The notes under the pieces: model-generated | Seen by the model: the letters and a program-made list of their open reading frames with translations, nothing else | What the model was told of the DNA's origin: nothing | The model's database searches: none | In this document: positions 8,833 through 15,616 of the stretch, piece by piece | Layout: the number at the start of each line of letters is the position of its first letter | How positions within the stretch are numbered: position 1 is the stretch's first letter | DNA from: Lachnospiraceae bacterium UBA3282 | Lineage (GTDB): Bacteria; Bacillota; Clostridia; Lachnospirales; Lachnospiraceae | Assembly (NCBI GenBank): GCA_002361735.1 | Contig: DETS01000089.1 | Coordinates: forward strand, 1-31,306 | Direction: 5' to 3' | DNA: 31,306 nucleotides | Program-made: the position numbers and the translations under genes

Positions 8833-9620
8833 CCGCCTTTTGCCTCCCGTACACCCTCACACATGATACGATAGGCTTTCCTTACTGAAATTTTCCGACA
8901 CATTTCGCTCCTGTGTACCCAAAGGAACCGCAGAGCAAGCGGCTTGGCAAGCCCTCCGTAAAGATGGTGGTAGAGCACGCCCCTGTCGCGGAAAAATTTT
9001 TCAGTATAACCGTTAAACCAGGTGGAAGGACGCTCCTTCTCCTCACCAATGCAGGCTGTGTGCGCATATATGGTGAGCCCCGCTCGCAGACAGTCCCGCA
9101 AAAAAAGACTGTCCTCCCCGTTGCTGTATTTTGCGCCGCCGCCAAACAGGAGCGAGTAGTGCACATTTGCCCGCCTAAGGGACGAAAGTTTCGCCGAAAT
9201 GCTGTAGGCGGGATATCTGCCGTAATTCTTCCAGGTAACACGGCTGATCGACCGATTCCAGTAAGTCCTGCGGGCAGGAGCAACCTTTACATTAAAAAGG
9301 ATCAGATCCGCGTCGGGAAGGGCGCGATAAGCGTCCATGACTTTCTCCGCATAGTCAGACGAAAGCACAATATCCTCGTCGGAAAAAAGCACCCGTTCCC
9401 CCGAAGCATGTAACAGCGCGGTATTGCGGCTCAGCCCCACGCCCCGCTCGGGCATGGAAAAGCAGCGCGCCGTTCCTTTCGGTACGGAAACCGTTTCATA
9501 CCCATACCGGTCGCACTGATTTACAAGAATCGCATCTGTGGCAATATTCATTTTTGAAAGAAGCGCCGCCGCGTCTTTTTCGACTGCGGAGATCAAAACT
9601 TCCAATTTCATGCCGCACAT
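8829..9620 (-). CDS. Glycosyltransferase family 2
   Basis: The product has 263 residues. The N-terminus KLEVLISAVEKDAAALL is followed by GVGLSRNTALLHASGERVLF and then SDEDIVLSSDY, where the acidic residues take the place of the GT-A metal-binding DxD. A GEDSLFLRDCLRAGL motif near residue 185 resembles the ED acid-base region of GT2 enzymes. The best start is ATG 9620, with GGAG 5 bases upstream; it reads MCGMKLEV. ATG 9611 is too far from that site. The open frame upstream overlaps the wzz-like gene and is not needed. The donor sugar is unknown. It is translationally coupled to the downstream epsG gene. Confidence 0.82.
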   Translation of the reverse strand: MCGMKLEVLISAVEKDAAALLSKMNIATDAILVNQCDRYGYETVSVPKGTARCFSMPERGVGLSRNTALLHASGERVLFSDEDIVLSSDYAEKVMDAYRALPDADLILFNVKVAPARRTYWNRSISRVTWKNYGRYPAYSISAKLSSLRRANVHYSLLFGGGAKYSNGEDSLFLRDCLRAGLTIYAHTACIGEEKERPSTWFNGYTEKFFRDRGVLYHHLYGGLAKPLALRFLWVHRSEMCRKISVRKAYRIMCEGVREAKGG

Positions 9621-9654
9621 CTTCTCTCTCCTACCCATATGTTCCTGCCAACCG

Positions 9655-10653
9655 CTACGCTTCTTTTCCATCCAAATCCCGCGGCCGCAGACATTCTCTC
9701 CCATAATATTTCCGCAAAAATCCCGCGTCACAGTCCCGTATTGCCATCCCCAAAAGCACGCAGTCCTGCGCCGCCAGCTGATCGATCACATAAGATACCC
9801 AGGCGGCATTTGCCTTCCTGAAAGGAACGGACAAAACCACGCCGGACGACTTACGCAGATTGCCAAAATCCTCCTCCGAAAAAGGCTGATCGGGAGAACC
9901 TTCACAGACCGTAATATCCCCTGCCTTTTCCCGCAGATATGCAAGGTTCTTTTCATAATCTCCGCTCAAATTTCCCGGTCCGTCCACATAGCCCAGAAAT
10001 GACGCGTCTGTCACTTTTCTCAGATCGCCTGCCACCATGATGCGCGCCTCAAAAACACCACGGAGCGCGACTGACAAAAGCGCTAAAAAGAGTCCCAGCA
10101 AAAGTCCCAGCAAAACAGCCTGCAGCAGGCGATTGTCCGCCACTGCCAGTTTTGCCTCCGTCTCCTGAATCGCACCGATCTTAATAAACTCCTTCGCCTG
10201 CTCTCCGTACGCGGCAAGCGCCTGCACCGCAGCGTGCAAAATTGCTTCTGTACGTTCCTCTCTGTTCGTTGTCACCGTTACGGTGAGCAGTCGGATATCC
10301 GAAAGAATTTCCGCCCTGATCGACGCCTGCACTTCCTCACGGGAATAATCTCCCGAAAGATAGGAAAGCGTCAAGTCCATGATTGGATCCGCCGCCATCA
10401 AATCGTTCCAAGTATAGCCGTTATACGCCTGATAGACCTCCCCCGTCTCATCCGCCGCAAAGTCCAGATACACCTTTGCAAATGCCTGATACTCCCGCTT
10501 CCCCTCCGGAACCGTCCGCGACAGCGTATAGATAACCCCAAAAAGAAGCGCCGCTGCCATACCAATCGCAATCACGAAAGGAAGCCGCCGCCAAAGACAG
10601 ATCATATATTTTTTTAAATCCATGCCTGCTTCTTTATAGTTATCATCTCTCAT
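9655..10653 (-). CDS. Wzz-type chain-length determinant with degenerate kinase-like tail
   Basis: The product has 332 residues. The first membrane helix is at about 25-45, an external domain at 50-175, and the second helix at about 178-198 with the glycine/leucine-rich pattern of polysaccharide co-polymerases. About 130 cytoplasmic residues follow. That tail contains SSGVVLSVPF and DCVLLGMAIRD, which resemble the last strands of the BY-kinase/Wzc fold, but I see no Walker A or Walker B and no tyrosine cluster. It may be a decayed kinase domain, or a docking module that never had activity. It should set chain length together with the EpsG-like polymerase. ATG 10653 has AAAGG 8 bases upstream; ATG 10623 is an alternative with a weaker site. 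It begins 15 bases after the sugar transferase gene. Confidence 0.78.
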   Translation of the reverse strand: MRDDNYKEAGMDLKKYMICLWRRLPFVIAIGMAAALLFGVIYTLSRTVPEGKREYQAFAKVYLDFAADETGEVYQAYNGYTWNDLMAADPIMDLTLSYLSGDYSREEVQASIRAEILSDIRLLTVTVTTNREERTEAILHAAVQALAAYGEQAKEFIKIGAIQETEAKLAVADNRLLQAVLLGLLLGLFLALLSVALRGVFEARIMVAGDLRKVTDASFLGYVDGPGNLSGDYEKNLAYLREKAGDITVCEGSPDQPFSEEDFGNLRKSSGVVLSVPFRKANAAWVSYVIDQLAAQDCVLLGMAIRDCDAGFLRKYYGRECLRPRDLDGKEA

Positions 10654-10668
10654 AACGCAAACCTTTCA

Positions 10669-12051
10669 CTATTTCATAGCCGTCGTCTGGTCCTTTTCGA
10701 CCCCCTCCGTACTCTCCGGCTTGATCAAAATCTTTAACGTGAGCATCATCAGCTTTAAGTCCAGCCATACCGAATACTGTTCAATATAAGTCAAGTCCAA
10801 CTTTAACTTATCATAAGGCTTGGTATTATATTTCCCATACACCTGCGCATAACCCGCAAGCCCCGCTTTCACCTTCATGCGGAGTGCAAATTCCGGCATC
10901 TCCTTCATGTAATCGTCGATGATATTAGGCCGCTCCGGTCTGGGACCGATAAAGGACATTTCACCCTTTAAGATATTGACAAGCTGCGGCAGCTCATCAA
11001 TCCTGGTAGCACGGATGAACTTTCCCACCGGCGTAACGCGGGGATCATCCTTCGCAGCCAGTCTCGCCACACCGTCTTTTTCCGCATCCACCTCCATACT
11101 GCGGAATTTTAAAATATAAAATTCTTTTCTGTCCCTCGTGCAGCGAATCTGCTTGTATAAGACAGGGCCGCCGTCATAAAGCTTGATTGCCGCGGCCGTG
11201 ATCAGCATAATCGGCGACGCGATCACCAGAAGAAGAATCGAGCAGATCAGGTCGATCATCCGCTTTGCCAGGCGCTGCTCCACCTTGAGAGAATACTCTC
11301 TGGTCAGGTAAACGGGCGTGTCAAACAGGTGGAGCTGATCCGCGCCCTTCACCAGCACATCCGAAATCTTCGGCATCATATAGACACGGATAGAACGGCT
11401 GTAACACAGCTTCAAAAGCTCGTTTCGTGCCGCCACGGGAATATCCCAGAGCACCACCGCGCCGTACTGTTCGCCGATTTCCGCTTTTACGGCTTTCATC
11501 CCCTCCGAGATGTTGATACATTTCTTCACCCGATACTTGTCCCGACGTGAATTAAATTTCGCTATGATATCGTCGATTGGTCGTTCGCCGTGAACAATGA
11601 GAATATCCCTTGGCGGAAATGCCTTGTAATAACAGGCATTACAGACATAGACCCAAACCGCTGAGATCATGATCTGTATCAGCATCACCATCGCGATAGG
11701 GCGCACTGCCACCACCCAGTTTGCCATCAGGGAAATCTGGAAATAAGAAATCACATTGACAAATAAAAGGGAAAAAACTTCCGAGATAAAAACATCCGTC
11801 GCCTTCAAATAACCGACCTTTAATGCGCCGTACATATTGGCAAAAAAGAACAGCAGCACAAAGTAGATCAGGATCATCAAAAGATGGCCGTTGCGGAAGA
11901 ATTTGGCTTTCCCGTGAAAGCGCAGATAAGGATAGTATTCCTGAAACCAAAAATAGGCGTAGACCGCCGTGTGAATGATCAACCCAACGAAGGACAACTG
12001 CAATATGATCAATCTTTTTAAGGATTCAAATCGTCTCATGGTTTTTTCCAT
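10669..12051 (-). CDS. Polyprenyl-phosphate glycosyl-1-phosphate transferase (initiating enzyme)
   Basis: The product has 460 residues. The first half has about four membrane helices and a CoA-binding-like middle domain (150-240). The C-terminal bacterial sugar transferase domain begins with a helix at about 265-290 and holds KFRSM (315-319), RIDELPQL (350-357), NILKGEMSF and GPRPERP. These are the catalytic motifs of the WcaJ/CpsE/PglC superfamily. It moves a sugar 1-phosphate, commonly glucose or galactose, onto undecaprenyl phosphate and so starts each repeat unit. ATG 12051 and ATG 12039 are both possible; neither has a strong ribosome site, and 12039 has GGA at a better distance. A hairpin at 12078-12104 separates it from the upstream GT2 gene. 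Confidence 0.9.
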   Translation of the reverse strand: MEKTMRRFESLKRLIILQLSFVGLIIHTAVYAYFWFQEYYPYLRFHGKAKFFRNGHLLMILIYFVLLFFFANMYGALKVGYLKATDVFISEVFSLLFVNVISYFQISLMANWVVAVRPIAMVMLIQIMISAVWVYVCNACYYKAFPPRDILIVHGERPIDDIIAKFNSRRDKYRVKKCINISEGMKAVKAEIGEQYGAVVLWDIPVAARNELLKLCYSRSIRVYMMPKISDVLVKGADQLHLFDTPVYLTREYSLKVEQRLAKRMIDLICSILLLVIASPIMLITAAAIKLYDGGPVLYKQIRCTRDRKEFYILKFRSMEVDAEKDGVARLAAKDDPRVTPVGKFIRATRIDELPQLVNILKGEMSFIGPRPERPNIIDDYMKEMPEFALRMKVKAGLAGYAQVYGKYNTKPYDKLKLDLTYIEQYSVWLDLKLMMLTLKILIKPESTEGVEKDQTTAMK

Positions 12052-12077
12052 TCCAATGCGTCATAAATTTCCGATTA

Positions 12078-12104
12078 AAAAATCAGCACATCAGTGTGAT
12101 TTTT
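12078..12104. terminator. Internal hairpin, possible attenuator in the polysaccharide unit
   Basis: AAAAATCA at 12078-12085 pairs with TGATTTTT at 12097-12104, and CAC/GTG adds three inner pairs around one bulge. It lies in the 74-base gap between a GT2 gene and the initiating sugar transferase. The U-rich 3' arm resembles a weak terminator on either strand. It could reduce read-through into the genes from 12051 downwards; no clear promoter follows it. Confidence 0.4.
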
Positions 12105-12125
12105 CAATCTACACTCCGTTTTACA

Positions 12126-12971
12126 TTACAGGCGCCTTAAAACAGCTCTGAAAGCCCATGGAATAAAATATCGAAAGCTCTCCGGCACCGACAGCCCTTC
12201 CTGCCTGCGATAAAGATTCCAAATCCGCCGCAGCGCTTTTATCTTGTTGGAAGAAAGAGATTTTGGAGGTCTTCTGTAGATTGCAAGTGTCTCGTCGAGA
12301 CCGTACGCCTTATGCCCCGCCCGCAGGATATTCCACCAGGTCGCCGTATCTTCGCTCTCCACAAGCGGCATCCTGATCAGTTCGTCCGTGATCTTTTCTC
12401 TGTCAAGAAGCACCGTGGTAGTAAAAATCACCGTTCGCGACAATGCCTTTCGATAGGTGAGAACAGGCGGCACATGTACCACCTTCCCCGCGGGAACCGC
12501 CTCCTCGTCGCCAAACTCATAGGCGCTGAATACAAACCCCGCCTCCTCCTGCTGTAAAAAAGCAAATTCTTTTGCAAGTTTCTCGGGATACCACACATCG
12601 TCCGCATCGAGAAAGGCAATATATCTGCCGCGCGCAAGCGCAAGCCCCGTGTTTCTCGCCGCCGCCGCTCCCTCATTTTTCTCCTTGCAAAGAAGCAGGA
12701 TCTGTCTGCCCTTTCCGTCTGTGTAACTCTCTGCCAGACACACATTTGATATCCGCTCAGAAAATTCCGCCGTCACATCCCGCCGACTGCACTGTGCAAG
12801 CGCACCGCGGACTGTCCGCGCACTTTCGTCGGGCGAAGCGTCCTCGATCAGCAACAGTTCCCAGTTCTCAAAGGTCTGCGCCGCCACCATGTCTATGGTC
12901 TTCGTGATATATTTCTCTGCGCCGTACACCGGAACGATCACGCTGATCAGCCCGTCTTTTTTTTCACTCAA
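12126..12971 (-). CDS. Glycosyltransferase family 2
   Basis: The product has 281 residues. The GT-A domain is complete: ISVIVPVYGAEKYITKTI, LLLIEDASPDES, then NTGLALARGRYIAFLDADD with the DxD metal site, and a conserved ESEDTATWWN segment near the catalytic base. The start is probably a TTG at 12971-12969, whose last two bases overlap the TGA of the upstream GT2 gene, with GGGGAG just upstream. That gives M(L)SEKKDG directly before the first strand. The longer ATG frame to 13145 lies wholly inside the upstream gene and encodes an arginine- and glycine-rich stretch unlike the family. It should act in repeat-unit assembly. Specificity is unknown. Confidence 0.85.
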   Translation of the reverse strand: MSEKKDGLISVIVPVYGAEKYITKTIDMVAAQTFENWELLLIEDASPDESARTVRGALAQCSRRDVTAEFSERISNVCLAESYTDGKGRQILLLCKEKNEGAAAARNTGLALARGRYIAFLDADDVWYPEKLAKEFAFLQQEEAGFVFSAYEFGDEEAVPAGKVVHVPPVLTYRKALSRTVIFTTTVLLDREKITDELIRMPLVESEDTATWWNILRAGHKAYGLDETLAIYRRPPKSLSSNKIKALRRIWNLYRRQEGLSVPESFRYFIPWAFRAVLRRL

Positions 12972-13936
12972 GCCTTCTCCCCTTCGCTCACAACCTGCGT
13001 CTCCCCTCCGACCTCCTCTTTTACCAGATAGATCGGGCGCTTTTTTACTTCCATATATGTCTTTGACAAATACTGTCCCAAAATCCCCAGACAGAAAAGC
13101 TGTACCCCGCTGACCATCATAATGAGGCAGACTAAGGATGGCCATCCGGAAGTCGGGTCATCGAACACAAGTTTTCGCACTATCGTAAATACAATCATCG
13201 CAAACGCAAGCACACAGAACAACACCCCCATCACAGAGGCAATGGTAAGCGGCGCCGTGGAAAAGGCGATAATCCCTTCCAGTGAATAGAGAAAAAGCTT
13301 CCAGAATGACCACTTCGTTTCCCCTTTTCTGCGTTCCACATTCTCATACTCCAGCCACTTGGTCTCATAGCCCACCCAGCCGAAGATCCCTTTTGTAAAA
13401 CGGTTATATTCGGACATCGCCAAAATCGCGTCCACTACCTGTCTGGTCATCAGGCGATAATCCCGTGCACCGTCTACGATCTCCGTGCGCGAGATTCGAT
13501 TCATCAACCGATAAAACATCCGCGCAAAAAAAGAACGGATCAGCGGCTCTCCCTTTCTGGTCACACGCCTGGTTGCCACGGAATCATATCCCTGTTCGAT
13601 ATAGGAATACATCTCCGGCAAAAGCGCAGGCGGATCCTGCAGATCCGCATCCATCAATACCGCCAAATCACCCTTACAGTTCTGCAATCCCGCGTAGATT
13701 GCCGCCTCCTTACCGAAATTGCGGGAAAAAGAAATCAGTCTCACGCGTGTATCTTCCGCGCAGAGTTTTTTTACCTCCGAGACCGTCTTATCTTTGGAGC
13801 CGTCATCCACATAAAGGATTTCCAAAGCGATCTGTTTCTTCTCAAAAAATTCTGCATTTTTACATAATTCATCATAGAAATCCCTGACGTTTTCTTCTTC
13901 ATTGTAACAGGGCACGATGACGCTGAGCAGCCTCAT
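12968..13936 (-). CDS. GtrB/DPM1-like polyprenyl-phosphate glycosyltransferase (GT2 with two C-terminal helices)
   Basis: The product has 322 residues. The GT-A domain shows SVIVPCYNEEENV, ILYVDDGSKDKT and DADLQDPPALLPEM, the pattern of dolichol- or undecaprenyl-phosphate sugar synthases. R/K-rich KGETKWSFWKLF at about 218-230 precedes two membrane helices at about 234-258 and 272-296. Such enzymes make undecaprenyl-phosphate-linked monosaccharides, which feed GT-C transferases on the outer membrane face. The two large polytopic proteins of this locus would be suitable users; that link is inference. AAGGAG lies 6 bases before ATG 13936. It is the first gene after the regulator's terminator, so it should start a new transcription unit. 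Confidence 0.88.
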   Translation of the reverse strand: MRLLSVIVPCYNEEENVRDFYDELCKNAEFFEKKQIALEILYVDDGSKDKTVSEVKKLCAEDTRVRLISFSRNFGKEAAIYAGLQNCKGDLAVLMDADLQDPPALLPEMYSYIEQGYDSVATRRVTRKGEPLIRSFFARMFYRLMNRISRTEIVDGARDYRLMTRQVVDAILAMSEYNRFTKGIFGWVGYETKWLEYENVERRKGETKWSFWKLFLYSLEGIIAFSTAPLTIASVMGVLFCVLAFAMIVFTIVRKLVFDDPTSGWPSLVCLIMMVSGVQLFCLGILGQYLSKTYMEVKKRPIYLVKEEVGGETQVVSEGEKA

Positions 13937-13965
13937 AACGTTCTCCTTTCGTGCATATCAATATT

Positions 13966-13971
13966 AGTGTA
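13966..13971 (-). promoter_or_regulatory. Possible TGn-extended -10 for the main glycosyltransferase unit
   Basis: On the minus strand TGG-TACACT lies about 30 bases before ATG 13936, just after the terminator of the upstream regulator gene. No good -35 box is found at 16-18 bases, where the sequence is the terminator U run, so an extended -10 would have to suffice. A promoter is needed here if the terminator is efficient. Confidence 0.3.
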
Positions 13972-13983
13972 CCACATTTACAT

Positions 13984-14010
13984 AAAAAAAGGAAGAGACG
14001 TATCTCTCCC
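13984..14010 (-). terminator. Rho-independent terminator of the Spo0A-like regulator gene
   Basis: On the minus strand GGGAGAGA pairs with TCTCTTCC (7 of 8 pairs) around a TACG tetraloop, followed by seven U. It begins 3 bases after the regulator's stop codon. It separates this gene from the glycosyltransferases downstream. Confidence 0.8.
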
Positions 14011-14012
14011 TT

Positions 14013-14396
14013 CTACCCGATCAATCCATTTTCCAAGCGTATGTGATCCGCCACGACCGCTATGTACTCACTGTTGGTCGGCCTGGTATATTCCGGACTG
14101 TTGCCGTAGCCAAACAATTCCTCAAACAGATCACCGTTTCCCCTGTCCCAGGAAACTTCGATCGCATTGCGAATCGCCCGTTCCACTTTTGTGTCCGTGG
14201 TCTGATAATGCTTTGCCAGATCAGGATACAAAAGCTTTGTAACACTCCCCACAAGCTCCATATCCTCCACGCACATCTCCAGAGCGCTTCGCAAAAACTG
14301 ATATCCCCTCAGATGCGCCGGGATACCAAGCTCCAGCATGAAATCCGAAATCACCCGCTCCATCTCATGACTGCTCACCATATTCTGTTGTGCCAT
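14013..14396 (-). CDS. Stand-alone Spo0A C-terminal DNA-binding domain protein
   Basis: The product has 127 residues and matches the sigma-A/DNA-binding domain of the sporulation master regulator Spo0A over its whole length: LGIPAHLRGYQFLRSAL, GSVTKLLYPDLAKHYQTT, then the recognition helix KVERAIRNAIEVSW (70-83) and TRPTNSEYIAVVADHIRLE. Full Spo0A (about 267 residues) begins with a phosphorylated receiver domain. None is present here or upstream, so this is a receiver-less paralogue, not a truncation at the window edge. In the recognition helix SR becomes TK and RH becomes RN compared with Bacillus Spo0A as I remember it; the core RAIR is kept. ATG 14396 has AAGGAG about 10 bases upstream; the longer frame to 14420 would include that site. 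The gene has its own promoter with an exact Spo0A box and its own terminator. It probably regulates the flanking polysaccharide genes; that is inference. Confidence 0.88.
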   Translation of the reverse strand: MAQQNMVSSHEMERVISDFMLELGIPAHLRGYQFLRSALEMCVEDMELVGSVTKLLYPDLAKHYQTTDTKVERAIRNAIEVSWDRGNGDLFEELFGYGNSPEYTRPTNSEYIAVVADHIRLENGLIG

Positions 14397-14468
14397 TCCC
14401 CTTTTACTCCTTTGCAACATTATATTTTGACAACCTTTCGGAACATTCCCCGTCGGTTATCATTTTCT

Positions 14469-14503
14469 TTCGACATGATACCAAATATTCATCGCACTGT
14501 AAA
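14469..14503 (-). promoter_or_regulatory. Promoter of the Spo0A-like gene with a 0A box touching the -10
   Basis: On the minus strand, -35 TTTACA (14498-14503), a 17-base spacer and -10 TATCAT (14475-14480) form a good sigma-A promoter. TGTCGAA, the 7-base Spo0A box, lies at 14469-14475 and shares its first base with the -10. A protein bound there would cover the start point, the usual place for a repressor. Autorepression, or repression by full Spo0A, is the simple reading. The leader before ATG 14396 would be about 70 bases. Confidence 0.6.
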
Positions 14504-14528
14504 TTATAAGTTATCGCGCTGTCATTTG

Positions 14529-15470
14529 TTATAACCGCGCTTTTTCCACATTTTCGCGGAACCATTCATAGGCGAGCGAAACGCCCTCCTCCAGCTCGAC
14601 TTTATGCTTCCAGCCAAGCCCGTGCAGCTTCGTCACATCTGTAAGTTTTCTCGGCGTACCGTCCGGCATACTATCGTCCCACACGATTTCGCCCGTATAA
14701 CCCACCGCCTTGCGCACCGTCTCCGCCAGTTCCCTAATTGTAACTTCCTTGCCCGTACCGATGTTCACATGCTGCTCGCCGCTATAATTCTCTAACAGGA
14801 ACACGCAGGCATCCGCCATATCGTCCACATAGAGAAATTCCCGCAGGGGTGTGCCCGTGCCCCAAAGCGTCACCGTAGGATCACCATTCACTTTTGCCTC
14901 ATGAAATTTGCGGATCATGGCAGGCATCACATGAGAACCCTCCAGATCGTAGTTATCGTGAGGACCGTAAAGATTTGTCGGCATACAGCTGATGAAATCA
15001 TCCCCGTACTGTCTCTTATAAAACTTGCACATCTCAAGTCCCGCGATCTTAGCGATGGCATATGCCTCATTCGTCTCCTCCAGAGGCCCCGTCAGCAGCG
15101 CGTCCTCCGGGATCGGCTGCGGCGCCATTCTGGGATAAATGCAGGTACTTCCCAAAAACAACAGTTTTTTTACTTTATATTCGTGGCAGCACTGAATCAC
15201 GTTGCATTGAATCTGCATATTCTCGTAAGCGAACTCCGCCGGCGTGGTATTGTTGGCGTTGATGCCGCCCACTTTTGCTGCCGCCAGAACCACCACATCC
15301 GGCCGTTCTTTCTCGAAAAAATCCCGCACCGCTTGTTGACTAAGTAAGTCAAGTTCTTTATGTGTCCTGCCGATCACATTTGTGTAACCTTTTGCCTGCA
15401 GGGAACGCACAATCGCACTTCCTACCAGGCCTCTATGTCCCGCCACGTAAATCTTGTCTGTCTGCTTCAT
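14529..15470 (-). CDS. fcl: GDP-L-fucose synthase
   Basis: The product has 313 residues, the usual length. It is an extended short-chain dehydrogenase: NADP-binding GHRGLVGSAI at 11-20, STCIYP in the active-site strand, and the Y-x3-K pair in AYAIAKIAGLEMCK. NLYGPHDNYDLEGSHVMPA and RKFHEAK are typical of WcaG/Fcl. It epimerises and reduces GDP-4-keto-6-deoxymannose, the product of Gmd, to GDP-L-fucose. The gmd gene is in the same locus, 4.5 kb upstream, with two membrane-protein genes between them. AGGAG lies 6 bases before the start. It has its own promoter at 15540-15568, so it need not depend on read-through. Confidence 0.95.
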   Translation of the reverse strand: MKQTDKIYVAGHRGLVGSAIVRSLQAKGYTNVIGRTHKELDLLSQQAVRDFFEKERPDVVVLAAAKVGGINANNTTPAEFAYENMQIQCNVIQCCHEYKVKKLLFLGSTCIYPRMAPQPIPEDALLTGPLEETNEAYAIAKIAGLEMCKFYKRQYGDDFISCMPTNLYGPHDNYDLEGSHVMPAMIRKFHEAKVNGDPTVTLWGTGTPLREFLYVDDMADACVFLLENYSGEQHVNIGTGKEVTIRELAETVRKAVGYTGEIVWDDSMPDGTPRKLTDVTKLHGLGWKHKVELEEGVSLAYEWFRENVEKARL

Positions 15471-15539
15471 TCCGCTCTCCTAATCCCATGCTGTTTTATC
15501 AGTACAGCTCCTTTGCCGCACCCGATCGTATCTGCTATT

Positions 15540-15568
15540 AGTTTATCACAGGACCTGTCCTTTTACAA
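15540..15568 (-). promoter_or_regulatory. Promoter of fcl with spacer dyad
   Basis: On the minus strand: -35 TTGTAA (15563-15568), 17-base spacer, extended -10 TGA-TAAACT (15540-15545), about 70 bases before the fcl start. The spacer holds the dyad ACAGG-A-CCTGT (15548-15558). Its sequence is nearly the same as the promoter at 18020-18048. Confidence 0.6.
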
Positions 15569-15616
15569 GAATCCCGATTTCCCGATTCCTTAAATCCTAT
15601 TCCCTGACAATGTCTC

